From DASQEH01 sp035633755 (GTDB lineage: Bacteria; Actinomycetota; Actinomycetes; Propionibacteriales; Nocardioidaceae), in assembly GCA_035633755.1 (NCBI GenBank), contig DASQEH010000013.1, positions 1 to 64,000 of the forward strand: a DNA stretch of 64,000 bases. Reading direction: 5' to 3'. Under the pieces are notes generated by a model. The model was not told the DNA's origin, made no database searches, and was given only the letters and a program-made list of their open reading frames with translations. Below are positions 40,826-49,573 of the stretch, one piece after another. Both the position numbers and the translations under genes were made by a program. Position 1 is the stretch's first letter. Each line of letters starts with the position of its first letter.

Positions 40826-42129
40826 CGCCGGCGGAGGGCGTTATCCCGGACCGCCCGGCCGATCACTCGGCCGATCCGCCCCATCCCGCAGTAGCCCCTG
40901 ACCCCCCCGAGGCTCCTGAGGTACCGCTACTCACGATCCGGGGCGGCTTGCCCCCGCTCGTGGCGGACGCCGCCGGCGTGGATGAGCTGGTGGCGAGATT
41001 CCGGTCGGGCAGCGGACCGGTCGCTGTAGACGCCGAGCGAGCCTCTGGGTACAGGTACTCCCAGCGTGCCTACCTGATCCAGCTGCGTAGGGAAGGCGTC
41101 GGATCGGTGCTGATCGACCCCATCCCGCTGGGATCTGTTCCCAACCTCGCCCTGGCACCGCTGAGCAGGGCCCTCGCCGACGCCGAGTGGATCATCCACG
41201 CCGCGAGCCAGGATCTCGCCTGCCTCGCCGAGGTGGGCATGCGACCGGTGCATCTCTTCGACACCGAGCTGGCGGGACGGCTGTTGAACTACCCTCGAGT
41301 GGGGCTGGCTGCTCTGGTCGAGGAGTTGCTCGGGTACCGCATGCGCAAGGAACACTCCGCCGTCGACTGGTCTCGGCGCCCATTACCGGAGTCGTGGCTG
41401 ACCTACGCCGCGTTGGATGTCGAGCCGCTGATCGAGCTTCGGGAGGTCCTGGCCGCGCAGCTCGAAGAGTCCGGCAAGGCCGAGTGGGCCGCCCAGGAGT
41501 TCCAAGCCTGGGTGTCGATGCCTGCCGTTGCGCCCCGTAGGGATCCGTGGCGACGCACCTCCGGAATCCACCGGGTCAAAGGGCGCCGCGGGCTCGCAAT
41601 GGTGCGGGCGATGTGGCAGCTCAGGGCCGACATCGCCCGGAAGCGGGATGTGACCACCAACCGGATACTCAACGACGCGACGATCGTGGAGGCCGCCCAA
41701 GCCGCACCCGCCTCTCGCCACGCCCTCGGTCAGATCACCGGCTTCGCGACACGCGGTGGGCAGCGGTACCTCCGGGAGTTCCACTCGGCCATCATCGCCG
41801 CTCGCGCGCTTCCCGAGGAGGCCCTACCCCCGCTCGCGGCCGAGAACGATGGTCCGCCGCCGCCGCGTACCTGGGGCGACCGGAACCCCGAGGCGGCCGT
41901 CCGGCTTGCGGCGTGCCGCGAGTCTGTGTCCTCGTTGGCGGAGTCGCTGAACCTGCCGCAGGAGAATCTCGTCTCTCCCAGCGCGGTACGACACCTGGCC
42001 TGGTCTCCCCCGCAGCCAGCGACCGCGCAGGCGGTGGCTGATCGCCTCACGGAGAACGGCGCCCGGCCGTGGCAGGTGGCATTGGCGGCCGAGCCTCTCG
42101 CCGTGGCACTTCAGACGCTGGGCGACTGA
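40822..42129 (+). CDS. Ribonuclease D-like 3'-5' exonuclease with HRDC domain
   Basis: 435 residues from the ATG in the 4-nt overlap. The DEDD exonuclease domain shows GPVAVDAERASGYRYSQRAY (Exo I), IIHAASQDLACLAEVGMRPV (Exo II) and LTYAALDVEPLIEL (Exo III, where Asp follows Tyr). A helical HRDC domain follows around 215-300 (RGLAMVRAMWQLRADIARKR). The N-terminus is Pro-rich and disordered. RNase D-type enzymes trim tRNA and other small RNA 3' ends. Note Ala in place of Thr in Exo I (DAER for DTEF), as in other actinobacterial homologues. Confidence 0.9.
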   Translation: MTPAEGVIPDRPADHSADPPHPAVAPDPPEAPEVPLLTIRGGLPPLVADAAGVDELVARFRSGSGPVAVDAERASGYRYSQRAYLIQLRREGVGSVLIDPIPLGSVPNLALAPLSRALADAEWIIHAASQDLACLAEVGMRPVHLFDTELAGRLLNYPRVGLAALVEELLGYRMRKEHSAVDWSRRPLPESWLTYAALDVEPLIELREVLAAQLEESGKAEWAAQEFQAWVSMPAVAPRRDPWRRTSGIHRVKGRRGLAMVRAMWQLRADIARKRDVTTNRILNDATIVEAAQAAPASRHALGQITGFATRGGQRYLREFHSAIIAARALPEEALPPLAAENDGPPPPRTWGDRNPEAAVRLAACRESVSSLAESLNLPQENLVSPSAVRHLAWSPPQPATAQAVADRLTENGARPWQVALAAEPLAVALQTLGD

Positions 42130-42172
42130 TCCGTCGAGGGGTACCGGCGGCACGAGGCAAGCAGGCCCGCGT

Positions 42173-42661
42173 CTAAGGCAGCGTGACAGCCTTCAACGGC
42201 GCCACGTGCGCAGAGCGCTGACCGGCGTCGTACCGCCAGGGGTGCTCGAAGCGCGCCTTCAGCTTTGCGTTGGTGGCGTTGGCGTCGCCGGCATCGAGCC
42301 CCAGCTTCGCCGAGCACGCTGGCCATGCGCCCCAACCCTGGACGTCCAGCAGCTTCTCCGCGATCCGGATCTGCTCCTCACGGGTGGCGAGGTCGGCGCG
42401 TTTGGCGTACTTCCCGCCACCCATGCCGAGCCAGCTCGATGAGGCGAACTGCAAGCCGCCGTAGTACCCGTTGCCGGTGTTGATGTGCCAGTTCCCGCCC
42501 GACTCACACTCCGCGAGGCGGTTCCAGGTGCGGTCGGTGGCGGCGTTGGCGCTGGAGATCGACGAGGTGACCGGCGCGGCGACGGCCAGCGCGGCCACCG
42601 CTACGGCGGCATACCTCCGCAAAGAGCGCGTGGACGAGCGATCGCGTGGCTGATGAGCCAT
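42173..42661 (-). CDS. Rpf-like transglycosylase (resuscitation-promoting factor core)
   Basis: 162 residues. A basic signal peptide (cleavage after SSANA, about residue 40) precedes the lysozyme-like Rpf core, TWNRLAECESGGNWHINTGN, with catalytic Glu53 and a cysteine pair (Cys52 with the Cys of WPACSAK). GYYGGLQFASSSWLGMGG is diagnostic. Rpf proteins cleave peptidoglycan outside the cell and promote growth from dormancy. There is no LysM, so it is a minimal secreted form. A c-di-AMP-type riboswitch lies directly upstream. Confidence 0.92.
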   Translation of the reverse strand: MAHQPRDRSSTRSLRRYAAVAVAALAVAAPVTSSISSANAATDRTWNRLAECESGGNWHINTGNGYYGGLQFASSSWLGMGGGKYAKRADLATREEQIRIAEKLLDVQGWGAWPACSAKLGLDAGDANATNAKLKARFEHPWRYDAGQRSAHVAPLKAVTLP

Positions 42662-42667
42662 CTGTGA

Positions 42668-42820
42668 GGCCTCTCCGCCGCCTGCGAAGTGAGCTGTCGG
42701 GTTCGGGCGGAAAGGTTCGCCCGGCTCCTCAGTCGAGACTGAGGCGCTTCACCCCGAGGCTTGTCCGACCGAGGTCGGGCCAGCCGTGTTCACGGGTCCT
42801 CCGCTCCTACCCATTCGGTG
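42668..42820 (-). promoter_or_regulatory. c-di-AMP (ydaO-yuaA) riboswitch upstream of the rpf-like gene
   Basis: Read on the minus strand, the leader contains GGGGTGAAGCG (42745-42755), a variable hairpin (CCTCAGTC/GACTGAGG, 42727-42744), and CCGAACCCGACAGCTCAC (42689-42706), which matches the conserved 3' core of ydaO elements. GGAGCGGAGGACCC sits at the 5' side. The element ends a few bases before the start codon, so its basal stem overlaps the purine-rich GGAGAGG. The c-di-AMP riboswitch is known to control cell-wall hydrolases and Rpf genes in actinobacteria. Boundaries are approximate. Confidence 0.8.
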
Positions 42821-42945
42821 TCCTTGTCGCTGCCGGTCGCGGTGGGTAGGACTAGGCGTACCGCTGACGGCGCTCCCCTGGCAGAGGAACTCCAGCGACG
42901 GTACGCGACACCATGCCACCCGGCAAGTCCACACACCGGGCCGAC

Positions 42946-43800
42946 TCAGCCCGACAGTGCCGCCAGCTCCTCGGCAGTGAGCCGGAGCTCGGCTGCCGCG
43001 GCCGAGTCCTGGATCGACTCCGGCCGGCTCGCGCCCGGAATCGGGATGACGACGTCGGAGAGAGACAGCTCCCAGGCCAGACATACCTGCTGAGGACTGA
43101 CCCCGTGCTTGTCCGCCACGTCGGCGAACACGGAGTGCGAGGCACCGAGACCCTTGGCATCCGACATGCCGCCCAAGGGGCTCCAGGGCAGGAACGCCAG
43201 GCCGAGCTCTTCGCACACCGCGATCTCGGGTTCGCTGCTGCGGAACTTCGGTGAGAACTGGTTCTGGACGGCGACCAGGGCCGATCCGAGGATCTCGTGC
43301 GCCAGTCGGATCTGGGCCGGGTCGGCGTTCGAGATGCCGGCGCGTTTGATCAGTCCGTCGTCATAGAGGTCACGCAGGCCGCCCATCGTGTCCTCGTAGG
43401 CAACGTCCGGATCCGGGCGGTGGTGCTGGTAGAGGTCGATGGCGTCCACGCCAAGCCTTCGAAGCGACGCCTCGCACGCCTTGCGGAGATAGGCCGGACT
43501 GCCATCCAGGCCCCATTCGCCGTCGGGGCGCGTGTGTCCGCCCTTCGTGGCCACGACCACGTCCTCGGTGCCGCCTGAGTAGCTGGCCAGCGCCTTCGCC
43601 ACGACCTCCTCGTTGGCGCCCATCCCGTAGTCGTCGGGGGCGTAGGCATCGGCGGTGTCGATCAGCCGGATGCCGGCATCGAGGGCGGCGTGGATGGTGT
43701 TGGCCGACTTCCGGTCATCGGGGTACGTCTCGGTGGTGAGAGGCATCGCTCCGAGACCGATGGCCGGGATCTGGAGGTCGGCGAACTGGCGTGTCTGCAT
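42946..43800 (-). CDS. Aldo/keto reductase
   Basis: 284 residues from the ATG at 43800 (GGAGG upstream); the frame is open far beyond but without family sequence. The catalytic set is in RLIDTADAYAPDDYGMGANE (Asp, Tyr), VVVATKGGHTRP (Lys) and DLYQHHRPDPDVAYE (His). The NADPH site is PIPGASRPESIQDS. It is a soluble NADPH-dependent oxidoreductase of unspecified carbonyl substrate. It is divergent from the FUSC-like gene. Confidence 0.9.
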   Translation of the reverse strand: MQTRQFADLQIPAIGLGAMPLTTETYPDDRKSANTIHAALDAGIRLIDTADAYAPDDYGMGANEEVVAKALASYSGGTEDVVVATKGGHTRPDGEWGLDGSPAYLRKACEASLRRLGVDAIDLYQHHRPDPDVAYEDTMGGLRDLYDDGLIKRAGISNADPAQIRLAHEILGSALVAVQNQFSPKFRSSEPEIAVCEELGLAFLPWSPLGGMSDAKGLGASHSVFADVADKHGVSPQQVCLAWELSLSDVVIPIPGASRPESIQDSAAAAELRLTAEELAALSG

Positions 43801-43857
43801 AGGAGCATCCTCCCTCAGTCCCGGACTGGTGGCATCTTGGCTGCGAGGATGGGCGGC

Positions 43858-44955
43858 ATGGACCTGGCGGCACTTGGCGACCGCGCCTGGGAGAACGGCC
43901 GTCTTTCCCTGGCGGCGCGACTGCGACGGCTGCGCTCCAAGGGCTGGATGATCGGCCAGTGCGCGGTCGCTGCGGGTACGGCTTGGTTCGTAGGCCGTTA
44001 CGTCTTCGGCCATCCCAATCCGTTCTTCGCCCCGGTCGCCGCCGTCTTGTGCCTGGGCACGTCGTACGGCCAACGCCTGCGCCGAGTTGCGGAGGTGTCG
44101 ATTGGCATGTCGGTCGGGATCGGAGTCGCCGATCTGTTCACTCTGCTGCTCGGGCAGGGATCCTGGCAGATCATGGTGATCGTCGCGGGCGCTATGGCGG
44201 CGGCAATCCTCCTGGATGCCGGCGTGATGTTCGTCATGCAGGCCGCCGTCCAGTCCATCGTCGTGGCCACCCTGCTCCCCTCTGATGGCGGGGTCGGCCG
44301 GATTCTCGACGGTCTGATCGGCGGCGGGGTGGCCCTCATTGCCGCCACGGTCGTCCCCGGGGCTCCACTGCGGAGGCCACGAGAGACGGCATCTCGAGTG
44401 ACCGCCGAGCTTGCCCGACTGCTGCGGTCGGCCCGCGACAGCGCTTCCGAGGCCGACCTCGAGCAGGCCTCTGACACGTTGGACCGGGCAAGAGAGACGG
44501 AATCCTCCCTGAACGAGCTGCGTGAGGCTGCCAACGAGGGCTTGGAGGTTGTTCGCTCGTCACCGTTCCGCCGCCGCCAGGCACCGCATGTCCGCTCCAT
44601 CGCTGAGATCGTCGATCCGCTCGACCGGGCCTTGCGCAACACCAGGGTGATGATTCGCCGGATCGTCGTCAGCGCTCGCCTCGAGGAGACGATGCCACCG
44701 GACTACTTGGATCTCCTCGACGACCTGAGCCAGGCCACGGAGGCCATCGCCTCGGAGTTCGACGCCAACCGGTCGCCCGAGGCGGTGATACCGGACCTCA
44801 TCGCGCTCGCGCAGAAAACAGGCGACGCGAGCGCACCACTGACGCTGTCGGCTGCCGTCGTGCTGGGCCAGCTCAGGTCCATCGTGGTCGACCTGTTGCA
44901 GCTGGCCGGGATGACCTATTCCGAAGCAGTTGGCCTGGTCCCGCCCCGGCCGTGA
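43858..44955 (+). CDS. FUSC-like / aromatic acid exporter family membrane protein
   Basis: 365 residues from the ATG at 43858, which has GAGGAT 7 nt upstream; the ATG at 43849 is an alternative. Five to six helices crowd the first 165 residues (PFFAPVAAVLCLGTSYGQRL, IMVIVAGAMAAAILLDAGVM, DGLIGGGVALIAATVVPGAP), followed by a long cytosolic helical domain ending in a last amphipathic segment. This half-FUSC arrangement occurs in putative exporters of aromatic acids. Substrate is unknown. Confidence 0.8.
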   Translation: MDLAALGDRAWENGRLSLAARLRRLRSKGWMIGQCAVAAGTAWFVGRYVFGHPNPFFAPVAAVLCLGTSYGQRLRRVAEVSIGMSVGIGVADLFTLLLGQGSWQIMVIVAGAMAAAILLDAGVMFVMQAAVQSIVVATLLPSDGGVGRILDGLIGGGVALIAATVVPGAPLRRPRETASRVTAELARLLRSARDSASEADLEQASDTLDRARETESSLNELREAANEGLEVVRSSPFRRRQAPHVRSIAEIVDPLDRALRNTRVMIRRIVVSARLEETMPPDYLDLLDDLSQATEAIASEFDANRSPEAVIPDLIALAQKTGDASAPLTLSAAVVLGQLRSIVVDLLQLAGMTYSEAVGLVPPRP

Positions 44956-44991
44956 TGCGCGATCCCGGCACCCCGCCGTGGTGCAGCCGCG

Positions 44992-45804
44992 TCAGGACGA
45001 GGTGTCTGCATCCTTCGCCCAGAAGAAGCAGTACACGCCGAAGCAGCCGATGCCCACGGCGACGAGGGCTAACAGCCATGGTCCGAACGACTGGGTGATC
45101 AGAGTATGCAGGGCGACGTCCAGGCCGCCAGCCTTCTGTGGGTCGTAGGTGACGGCGGCCCAGACGATGAGCGCACCGATGGTAGCCAGGGATATGCCCT
45201 TCGCGGTGTAGCCCGCCTGCCCGAGGCGCACGACCGCCGTGCCCGTTGAGCCCGACGTTGCCTGCGGCTGGAGATCGGCCTCGAACGACTTGCGAACGGC
45301 CTTCGAGACCAGGTAACCGCCGATGGCGATGACCACCACCCCCGCCGCTCCCACGATCAGCTGTCCGAACGGCCAGTTCATCACCGTTGCCGTCATCCCG
45401 TCCTTGCTCGAGGAGGACGCCTCGCCGAGCGCGGTCTTGATGGCGCTGAAAGCCAGAGCGAGGTAGACAACGGTCTTGCCAGCCGACCCGACACGCTTGA
45501 ACGTGCGCTTCCCGCCGTCGTGCTTGTGGTGACCCCATGCCGCGTCGAAGGCCTGCCAGATGGCAAGGGCGATGAATCCGAGCGCAACGACCCACAGCAG
45601 TGGCTTGCCGTACGACTCCTGGGCGAGCTGGCGCATCGCCCCGTTCTGGTTCGCGGCTCCGGAGCTGTTGCCGAAAGCCAGCTGGAGCGCCAGCCAGGCG
45701 ATCAACAGGTGGACGATGCCGTAGGCGACCAGGCCCACCCGAATGGCGCGCTCCAGCCACTCGCTGTTCTCGACTTGCTTGGCGGTGGTCTTCGCGTCGC
45801 TCAC
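44992..45804 (-). CDS. DUF1206 membrane protein
   Basis: 270 residues from a GTG at 45804 with GAGGAGG upstream. Six helices are arranged as three similar pairs, each with a G-Y/K-G-x-x-Y pattern: LVAYGIVHLLIAWLALQLAF, SAGKTVVYLALAFSAIKTAL and YTAKGISLATIGALIVWAAV. This three-fold internal repeat defines DUF1206. Function unknown. Convergent with the FUSC-like gene and downstream of hrpA on the same strand. Confidence 0.87.
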   Translation of the reverse strand: MSDAKTTAKQVENSEWLERAIRVGLVAYGIVHLLIAWLALQLAFGNSSGAANQNGAMRQLAQESYGKPLLWVVALGFIALAIWQAFDAAWGHHKHDGGKRTFKRVGSAGKTVVYLALAFSAIKTALGEASSSSKDGMTATVMNWPFGQLIVGAAGVVVIAIGGYLVSKAVRKSFEADLQPQATSGSTGTAVVRLGQAGYTAKGISLATIGALIVWAAVTYDPQKAGGLDVALHTLITQSFGPWLLALVAVGIGCFGVYCFFWAKDADTSS

Positions 45805-45874
45805 ATGTCCTCCTCGGCGGGGCCCTCCCTTGACTCTACTGTCGCGTGTCGTCTCGACGACCGGTTCCGACCGC

Positions 45875-48800
45875 TCAGACGTCACGCAGAGCGCGTTCCA
45901 CCCGCTGGACGGAGATGGGGCGGGGCGTCTTGAGGTGCTGCGCCCATAGGCCGACTCGGAGCTCCTCCAGCAGCCACCGGACCTCACGCAGGGCCCCCTC
46001 CGGTCTGGTCCCCCTCGCCAGGCTGCTCACGGCCGCGGAGTAGGCCGCCTGGACCCCCGCCATGGATGCCATCAGCCTCGCGTCGCGCCGAGGGTCCATC
46101 ACCAGCCGGTCGAGCCGCTCACCCATGGCTGCGAAGTAGCGAGGGTAGTGCCGCAAGTACTCCCGCCCCGCGTCGGCCACGAACCCGGGGTACACCAGTC
46201 CCGCCCACTGCGCCTTCATGTCGGTCAGGGCCGGCAACATCGCCAGCTCGGCCCGTCCGGACAACCGGCGGTCGATGCCGTGGGCGGCCGCCAGCGCTGC
46301 GCTCACCAGGGCTACCACCTCGTCGAGGACGCCGGGGGCCAGAGACTTCACCCGTTGACCCAGCCGCTCCATGCCTGCCTCGTCCCAGACAAGGCCACCC
46401 TCGTCGTGGACCACTACGTCGACGGCGGCGGCGTAGCAGTCGTCGAGCAACGCAGCCACGCTGCCGTGAGGGTTGACTCCCAACACCAGCTTGTCGGCGT
46501 TGCTCAGCCTGCGCAGGACACCAGCCGTCGGGGACGGCACCGCCAGCATCAACAGCCGTCTGAGCCCCGACCGCATCGATGTGGCTTGCTCGTCAGGCGT
46601 GCCGAGCACCTTGATGGCGACGCTGGCGCCTTCGTCCACCAAGGCCGGATACCCCTTCACCTCGTGACCTGCACGCGTCTGGGTGAAGGTTTGAGGGAGC
46701 TCGCCGAAATCCCAGTGGGTGATGCCCCGTCGCTCCATCTCGGCGCCGGCGGTCGAGACGGCGACGTCGGCGCTCGAGCGCAGATCTCGCTTCAACTCCT
46801 CGAGGTCCTTGCTCTGCCCGAGCACGTCGCCCTTCTCGGACACCACGCGAAAGGACGGGCGCAGGTGGCTCGGGATCTTCTCGAGGCCCCAGTCGCTGCG
46901 GTGCACAACGATCCCCGTGGTCCGCAGCAGGTGTCTTTCCAGGGCGCCAAGCAGCAGGTCCTCACCTGGGGTGGTGGCCTCGAGGAAGGCCTTCGCGAAC
47001 TCCGGCGCAGGGACGAAGTTCACGCGTAGTCGCTTCGGCAAGGAGCGGATCAGGGCCACCACGAGCTCCCTACGCAGCCCCGGCACCGGCCACGAGAACT
47101 CCGCCGACTCGACGTGGAGCAGCGACGTGACCGGGATGTCGACCGTCACGCCGTCGTCTGGAGTCCCGGGATCGAACGAGTAGCGAAGCGGCAGCTCAGC
47201 CTCGCCAGAGCGCCAGACGTCAGGGAAGTCTGCCGGTGACACGTCGTCGGCTGCCTCGTGCACGACAGTGTCGAACGTCCACGTCAGCAGCTCAGGGTTC
47301 TTGCGCCGCTGGGCCTTCCACCAGGTGTCGAAGTGGGCCGCCGACACGACGTCGGCACCCACTCGGGCGTCATAGAAGGCGAACAGGCTCTCGTCGTCGA
47401 CCACGATGTCGCGACGCCGCGCTCGTTCCTCGAGCTCGCCGGCCTCCTGCAGCACCCGCGCGTTGGCGTGGAAGAACCGGTGCTGTGTCGTCCACTCTCC
47501 CTGCACCAACGCGTGCCGGATGAACAGCTCGCGAGCCACCTCGGGGTCGATCCGCCCGTAGTTCACCTTGCGCTCGCTGACGATCGGCACTCCGTAGAGA
47601 GTGACCTTCTCCAGTGCCATGACCGCGCCGCGCTTCTTCTCCCAGTGCGGCTCAGAGTACGAACGCCTCACGAGATGGGCCCCGGCGGACTCGGCCCACG
47701 CGGGATCGATACCGGCATTGACGCGTCCCCACAGGCGAGTTGTCTGCACCAGCTCGGCTGACATCACAAAAGCCGGTTGCTTCTTGGCCAGGGCCGAGCC
47801 GGGGAAGATGGAGAAGCGGGTCCCGCGCGCGCCTAGGTAGTCACGCTTCTCGACGTCCTTCATCCCGATCTGGGACAGCAGACCCGCCAGCAATGACCGA
47901 TGGATGGCCTCGGCCGCCGACGGCGTCTTGTTCAGCGTGAGGTCGAGCTGCTTGCAGACCTGGCGTAGCTGGGCATCGAGATCCTGCCATTCGCGGATCC
48001 GCAGGTAGTTCAAGAAGTCGGCCTTGCACAACCGGCGGAAGGCGCTCGACGAGAGCTCGGCTTGCTGGTCCTTGACGAACCGCCAAAGGTTCAGCATGCC
48101 GGCGAAGTCGGAGGACGGGTCGGCGAACCGCCGGTGCTTGGAGTCGGCGAGCTCCTGCTGCTCGGTGGGCCGTTCTCGCGGGTCTTGGATCGACAGCGCG
48201 GCCGTGATCGTGACGACCTCGCGCAGGCAGCCGTGGGAGTCGGCCTCGATGATCATCTTCGCCAGGCGCGGGTCCACCGGGAGCTGGGACAGCTTCTTGC
48301 CGATCGGAGTGAGTCGCGGCTTCTTTGGCGTGTGGATGGCGCCGATCTCCTCCAGCACCTGCACCCCGGACTGGATGCTGCGGGTGTCGGGCGGCTCCAT
48401 GAAAGGGAACCTCGCCACGTCTCCAAGCCCGAGGGCGATCATCTGCAAGATCACCGACGCCAGGTTCGTCCGCAGGATCTCAGGATCGGTGAACTCCGGG
48501 CGCGCGTCGAAGTCCTCCTCGGCGTACAACCGGATGCAGATGCCGTCGGCGACGCGTCCGCAGCGGCCTTTGCGTTGGTTGGCGCTGGCCTGAGAGATGG
48601 GCTCGATAGGGAGTCGCTGCACCTTGGTACGGGCGCTGAAACGAGAGATGCGAGCCAGCCCCGTGTCGATGACGAACCGCACCCCGGGCACGGTCAGCGA
48701 GGTTTCGGCGACGTTGGTGGCGAGGATGACGCGACGCGTCGAGTGCGCCGCGAAGACGCGGTGCTGCTCGGCCGACGACAGTCGGGAGTACAACGGGAGA

Positions 48801-49567
48801 ACGTCGAAGGCGTCACCGACCCGTGCCGGTTTCAGCTTCTTGAGGGCGTCGGCCGCGTCGCGTATCTCTCGCTCCCCTGACAAGAACACCAAGATGTCGC
48901 CAGGCCCCTCGCCGAGAAGCTCCCGAACAGCGTCCGTGATTCCTTGTGTCTGGTCGTCGACGAGCTCTCGGTACCGCACCTCCACGGGGTACGTCCGACC
49001 CGACACCTCGATGACGGGCGCCCCGCCGAAGTGAGCGGCGAACCGCTCGGGGTCGATGGTCGCCGAGGTGATGATGACCTTGAGGTCGGGGCGGCGCGGC
49101 AGCAAGCGCTTGAGGTAGCCCAGAATGAAGTCGATGTTGAGGCTGCGTTCATGCGCCTCGTCGATGATGATCGTGTCGTAGCGGCGCAGGTCTCGGTCGC
49201 GCTGGATCTCCGCGAGCAGGATGCCGTCCGTCATCACCTTCACGGTGGTCTGCTCACTGGACCGGTCGGTGAACCGGACCTTGTAGCCGACGACCTCGCC
49301 CAAGGCCGTTCCCAGCTCCTCGGCAATACGTTCGGCCACGGTCCGCGCCGCGATCCGGCGAGGCTGGGTGTGGCCGATGACCCCGCGCCCCTGGCCGCGG
49401 CCCAGCTCGAGGCAGATCTTCGGGAGCTGGGTCGTCTTCCCGCTGCCCGTCTCGCCAGCGACGATCACTACCTGGTTGTCACGAATGGCCGCCGCGATGT
49501 CCTCGCGGCGCTGCGTGACCGGCAGGTGCTCCGGATACGTGATCTGCGCGGGAATGGTGACGGACAT
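45875..49567 (-). CDS. hrpA: ATP-dependent RNA helicase HrpA
   Basis: 1230 residues, a DEAH-box helicase. Walker A is VAGETGSGKTTQLPK, the DEAH box is IIIDEAHERSLNIDF, motif III is SATIDP, and motif VI is QRKGRCGRVADG. A HA2/winged-helix region and the long C-terminal DUF3418 domain complete the HrpA layout. HrpA resolves stalled ribosome or structured mRNA complexes. The ATG lies 6 nt after the stop of the antiporter gene, so they probably share a transcript. Confidence 0.95.
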   Translation of the reverse strand: MSVTIPAQITYPEHLPVTQRREDIAAAIRDNQVVIVAGETGSGKTTQLPKICLELGRGQGRGVIGHTQPRRIAARTVAERIAEELGTALGEVVGYKVRFTDRSSEQTTVKVMTDGILLAEIQRDRDLRRYDTIIIDEAHERSLNIDFILGYLKRLLPRRPDLKVIITSATIDPERFAAHFGGAPVIEVSGRTYPVEVRYRELVDDQTQGITDAVRELLGEGPGDILVFLSGEREIRDAADALKKLKPARVGDAFDVLPLYSRLSSAEQHRVFAAHSTRRVILATNVAETSLTVPGVRFVIDTGLARISRFSARTKVQRLPIEPISQASANQRKGRCGRVADGICIRLYAEEDFDARPEFTDPEILRTNLASVILQMIALGLGDVARFPFMEPPDTRSIQSGVQVLEEIGAIHTPKKPRLTPIGKKLSQLPVDPRLAKMIIEADSHGCLREVVTITAALSIQDPRERPTEQQELADSKHRRFADPSSDFAGMLNLWRFVKDQQAELSSSAFRRLCKADFLNYLRIREWQDLDAQLRQVCKQLDLTLNKTPSAAEAIHRSLLAGLLSQIGMKDVEKRDYLGARGTRFSIFPGSALAKKQPAFVMSAELVQTTRLWGRVNAGIDPAWAESAGAHLVRRSYSEPHWEKKRGAVMALEKVTLYGVPIVSERKVNYGRIDPEVARELFIRHALVQGEWTTQHRFFHANARVLQEAGELEERARRRDIVVDDESLFAFYDARVGADVVSAAHFDTWWKAQRRKNPELLTWTFDTVVHEAADDVSPADFPDVWRSGEAELPLRYSFDPGTPDDGVTVDIPVTSLLHVESAEFSWPVPGLRRELVVALIRSLPKRLRVNFVPAPEFAKAFLEATTPGEDLLLGALERHLLRTTGIVVHRSDWGLEKIPSHLRPSFRVVSEKGDVLGQSKDLEELKRDLRSSADVAVSTAGAEMERRGITHWDFGELPQTFTQTRAGHEVKGYPALVDEGASVAIKVLGTPDEQATSMRSGLRRLLMLAVPSPTAGVLRRLSNADKLVLGVNPHGSVAALLDDCYAAAVDVVVHDEGGLVWDEAGMERLGQRVKSLAPGVLDEVVALVSAALAAAHGIDRRLSGRAELAMLPALTDMKAQWAGLVYPGFVADAGREYLRHYPRYFAAMGERLDRLVMDPRRDARLMASMAGVQAAYSAAVSSLARGTRPEGALREVRWLLEELRVGLWAQHLKTPRPISVQRVERALRDV

Positions 49568-49573
49568 GCAGCC

